From SAR202 cluster bacterium (lineage in GTDB: Bacteria; Chloroflexota; Dehalococcoidia; Lucifugimonadales; UBA1123), in assembly GCA_030743915.1 (NCBI GenBank), contig JASLRP010000193.1, positions 1 to 25,494 on the forward strand: 25,494 nt of DNA. The letters run 5' to 3'. The notes beneath the pieces were generated by a model, which was not told the origin of the DNA, did no database searches, and saw nothing but the letters and a program-made list of their open reading frames with translations. The translations under genes and the position numbers were made by a program. Shown in pieces: positions 23,424-25,494 of the stretch (within the stretch, counting starts at the first letter, position 1; every line of letters begins with the position of its first letter).

Positions 23424-25494
23424 ATGGACAAGAAATCCCTAACATACTCGGCAGTCCTTTTGCTCGGTCTCGTATTTGTTTCTGTGTTACTGAACCGCGG
23501 CATCATACAGGGCGTGCATAGTAACAGCCATGTCACACTGACGACCGACCAGAGCATCTATCCCCAGGGTGGAGATGTCATCTTCACCGGCGAGATAGAG
23601 TTCTCGTTGAACGAGCAGGTTGATATCAAAGAAGTCAGGCTGAAGAACGTGTCCGGCCCCACGGGTTTGGACGCGGCGCTTCCGTTGGCTCCGACAAGCG
23701 GCTCTTATGTAAACGTGCCAACTGCCAGCGGGACCCTCATGGTCAAGGTCGATTTCTTAGGCATAACCACCGGATCAAGCACCCCCGGAACAATCCCAGG
23801 GACCACCCTTCCAGGCGGAAGCGATGGTCTTAAAGGCGTTGGCGGCGCCCTCAAGATCGTCTACACCGCCAAATGGACGCCACCCAACACCAGCGCCGCT
23901 ATCGGCTCTTACAGCGCAAAACTATCCGTGGAACTCAAGAACGGCACGATGCTCGAAAGCTCTGCCGCCAACTACAGCATCGTGGCCGGAACCGTGGTTG
24001 CGATTTCTGGGCCTATGGCCGCAGTTGATGAAGGCTCCGGCTCAAGCACCGCAATTTTCATAATCAAAGTGTCCCCGCCGGCCACTGAGACTATCGTGGT
24101 CAACTACAGGACCGTAGATGGCACAGCGACTGCAGGCGCGGACTTCACCGGAATCACTTCGGCCAGCGCCGTTTTCACTGGCGGCCAAGCCACGACATCG
24201 GTAGCAGTCACAATCCTTGACGATTCCAACGATGAGTCCACCGAAGAATTCAGCGTAGAGTTGATTTCGCCGACCGTCGTCGGCTCAGTCACCGTTGACA
24301 CTCGCCCGGCGAAAGCCACAATCATAGATAACGACGCCGACCCGACGGTAACTCTCGCTCTGACTGCCACCTCCACGAAGGAAGGGAACTCAGGCACAAC
24401 TACCGTCAGCATACCCGTGAATCTGTCCGCGGCGTCCCAACGTGATGTCACCGTGAACTTCGCCACTAAGGATGGCACCGCCACGGCGGCTAACAACGAC
24501 TACGTTGCCAAATCAGGCGCTCTGGTAATTAACGCAGGCGGCACCACCGGTACTATCGACATCGATATCAACGGCGACACTGGCGTTGAAGGAAACGAGA
24601 CCTTCGAGTTGAACCTCATGAGTTCATCAGCGCTCAAGAGCGCCACCGACACCATCGTGATCCTCAACTCGACCACGACGATAACAATAACTAACGACGA
24701 CGCAGGCCCCAGCGTGAGCCTCAGCCCGTCCGCCACATCAACAAATGAGGGCGACACCGGGACCACGACAGTGGTTCTGACACTGACGCAGGACTCAACA
24801 TCTGTGGCTACTACCACAGTGAACTACAGCACCGCCGATGGCACCGCCACGGCCGGAAGCGACTACGTCGCCGTATCCTCCGGAGTCGCAACAATACCTC
24901 CTGGAAATACGACAGCGTCGATAACGGTCGAGGTAATAACAGACACGACTCAGGAGAGTAGTGAAACGTTCAACGTCAACGTAACAGGCGTGATCAACGG
25001 AACCGCCAGCACAACGGCGACGTCCACAGTGGTGACCATTGTGGATGACGACGCTCCAACTTTGGTCCTAAATACGCGGCTACAAGCAGCGAGAGGGGCC
25101 GGAAATGTTGCAGTGGTGGAAGTCATCGTAGATAACGTAAAGGATCCGTCATCTGGAGCGACTTCAACGGCAATCGCTGGCGGCATCAAGAGCTTCAGTG
25201 GCAAGGTGACTTACTCTGACTCAAGTATCCAAATACTCGGCGTCCAGGACGCCACCGAGTTCGCAGGCACAGCCTTTGCTACATCGACTGGTCAAGCAAC
25301 ATTTAGCGCAAGCGCGACAGCGCAGACGAGCGCCAATTCGCCGATTGTCGTTGCCAAGCTAATCGTCATACTGACGGGCAGTAAAAACGCAACCACAACG
25401 CTGACTCTCGATTCACTGTCGATCGTTGCTTCGACCACAGGAGCGACAATTGGCCAAGATTCGTCGGCGAAAGCGTCCGACACTTACCAACGCG
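23424..25494 (+). CDS. Exported Calx-beta repeat protein with cohesin-like domain (3' partial)
   Basis: An open frame of 690 codons runs off the window end. Residues 8-23 form a hydrophobic signal or anchor after MDKK. Residues about 37-185 form a beta-rich domain of unknown family with a Gly/Thr/Pro-rich loop. Three Calx-beta domains follow (about 190-305, 306-428 and 429-543). Each has a VNYxTxDGTATAGxDY-type motif and ends in an acidic IxDDDA turn, the usual calcium-binding signature. Residues from about 550 resemble a cohesin-type beta-sandwich (VAVVEVIVDNV ... FSGKVTYSDSSIQILGV), as found in cell-surface proteins. Calx-beta proteins act in adhesion or matrix binding. Base composition is Ala/Thr/Ser-rich and codon use looks looser than in the metabolic genes. 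The missing C-terminus may hold an anchor. Confidence 0.85.
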   Translation, partial: MDKKSLTYSAVLLLGLVFVSVLLNRGIIQGVHSNSHVTLTTDQSIYPQGGDVIFTGEIEFSLNEQVDIKEVRLKNVSGPTGLDAALPLAPTSGSYVNVPTASGTLMVKVDFLGITTGSSTPGTIPGTTLPGGSDGLKGVGGALKIVYTAKWTPPNTSAAIGSYSAKLSVELKNGTMLESSAANYSIVAGTVVAISGPMAAVDEGSGSSTAIFIIKVSPPATETIVVNYRTVDGTATAGADFTGITSASAVFTGGQATTSVAVTILDDSNDESTEEFSVELISPTVVGSVTVDTRPAKATIIDNDADPTVTLALTATSTKEGNSGTTTVSIPVNLSAASQRDVTVNFATKDGTATAANNDYVAKSGALVINAGGTTGTIDIDINGDTGVEGNETFELNLMSSSALKSATDTIVILNSTTTITITNDDAGPSVSLSPSATSTNEGDTGTTTVVLTLTQDSTSVATTTVNYSTADGTATAGSDYVAVSSGVATIPPGNTTASITVEVITDTTQESSETFNVNVTGVINGTASTTATSTVVTIVDDDAPTLVLNTRLQAARGAGNVAVVEVIVDNVKDPSSGATSTAIAGGIKSFSGKVTYSDSSIQILGVQDATEFAGTAFATSTGQATFSASATAQTSANSPIVVAKLIVILTGSKNATTTLTLDSLSIVASTTGATIGQDSSAKASDTYQR

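Noticed and set aside
24104..25483. Series of minus-strand frames opposite the Calx-beta gene
   Set aside because: The Val/Ser/Thr-rich translations mirror the repetitive Thr/Ala-rich coding strand. The plus frame has a promoter, a signal segment and recognisable domains.
1..25494. CRISPR arrays, tRNA and rRNA genes
   Set aside because: No regularly spaced repeats, cloverleaf or ribosomal RNA signature was seen in any intergenic stretch.

Overview
The window most resembles a free-living bacterium of the Chloroflexota (SAR202/Dehalococcoidia-like). This is an inference from gene content: a mitochondrial-type aconitase, a family III CoA-transferase, a 7Fe ferredoxin, a FakA/DegV/RecG block beside a zinc-binding L28, and a standalone prephenate dehydratase. 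No rRNA or tRNA is present to fix the taxonomy. Genes are tightly packed, sigma70-like promoters are recognisable, and several genes start with TTG or GTG.

Layout. (1) 1-129 is the 3' end of a group II intron (domains V and VI with a bulged branch-point A). It is followed in an open frame by the C-terminal exon of a PEP-utilising phosphotransferase (130-1589). (2) 1787-5890 on the plus strand carries a CaiB/BaiF CoA-transferase, a 7Fe ferredoxin with its own promoter and terminator, and an aconitase with a terminator. (3) 6148-7083 is a CvpA-like membrane protein with C-terminal repeats, convergent with a VOC/glyoxalase-fold protein. (4) 7655-12765 on the minus strand is the fakA-degV-recG block, divergent from rpmB-hemA (12876-14359). 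(5) 14507-16482 is a two-gene unit: a DapA-family aldolase, then a protein with the MfnB (furan phosphate synthase) active-site residues fused to a C-terminal TusA-like domain. (6) 16761-17478 holds two small membrane or surface proteins (DUF948-like and YtxH-like), convergent on pheA across a shared terminator. (7) 22030 down to 17571 on the minus strand is one compact run: trkH, trkA, a universal stress protein, two standalone TrkA-N proteins, and pheA. It is preceded by a good TTGACA-17-TAGAAT promoter. (8) A divergent HPP-family membrane protein is followed by a 587-base non-coding stretch. That stretch ends in a consensus TTGACA-16-TATAAT promoter driving a large exported protein with Calx-beta repeats and a cohesin-like domain, which runs off the window end.

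How the parts work together. Potassium uptake (TrkH pore, TrkA gate) is probably co-transcribed with nucleotide-binding and stress proteins and with the phenylalanine pathway. FakA and DegV form a fatty-acid kinase pair. RpmB and HemA pair translation with haem synthesis. The least ordinary items are the in-gene group II intron, the MfnB-TusA-like fusion beside a DapA-like lyase, the pair of orphan TrkA-N proteins overlapping pheA, and the structured leader of the Calx-beta protein.
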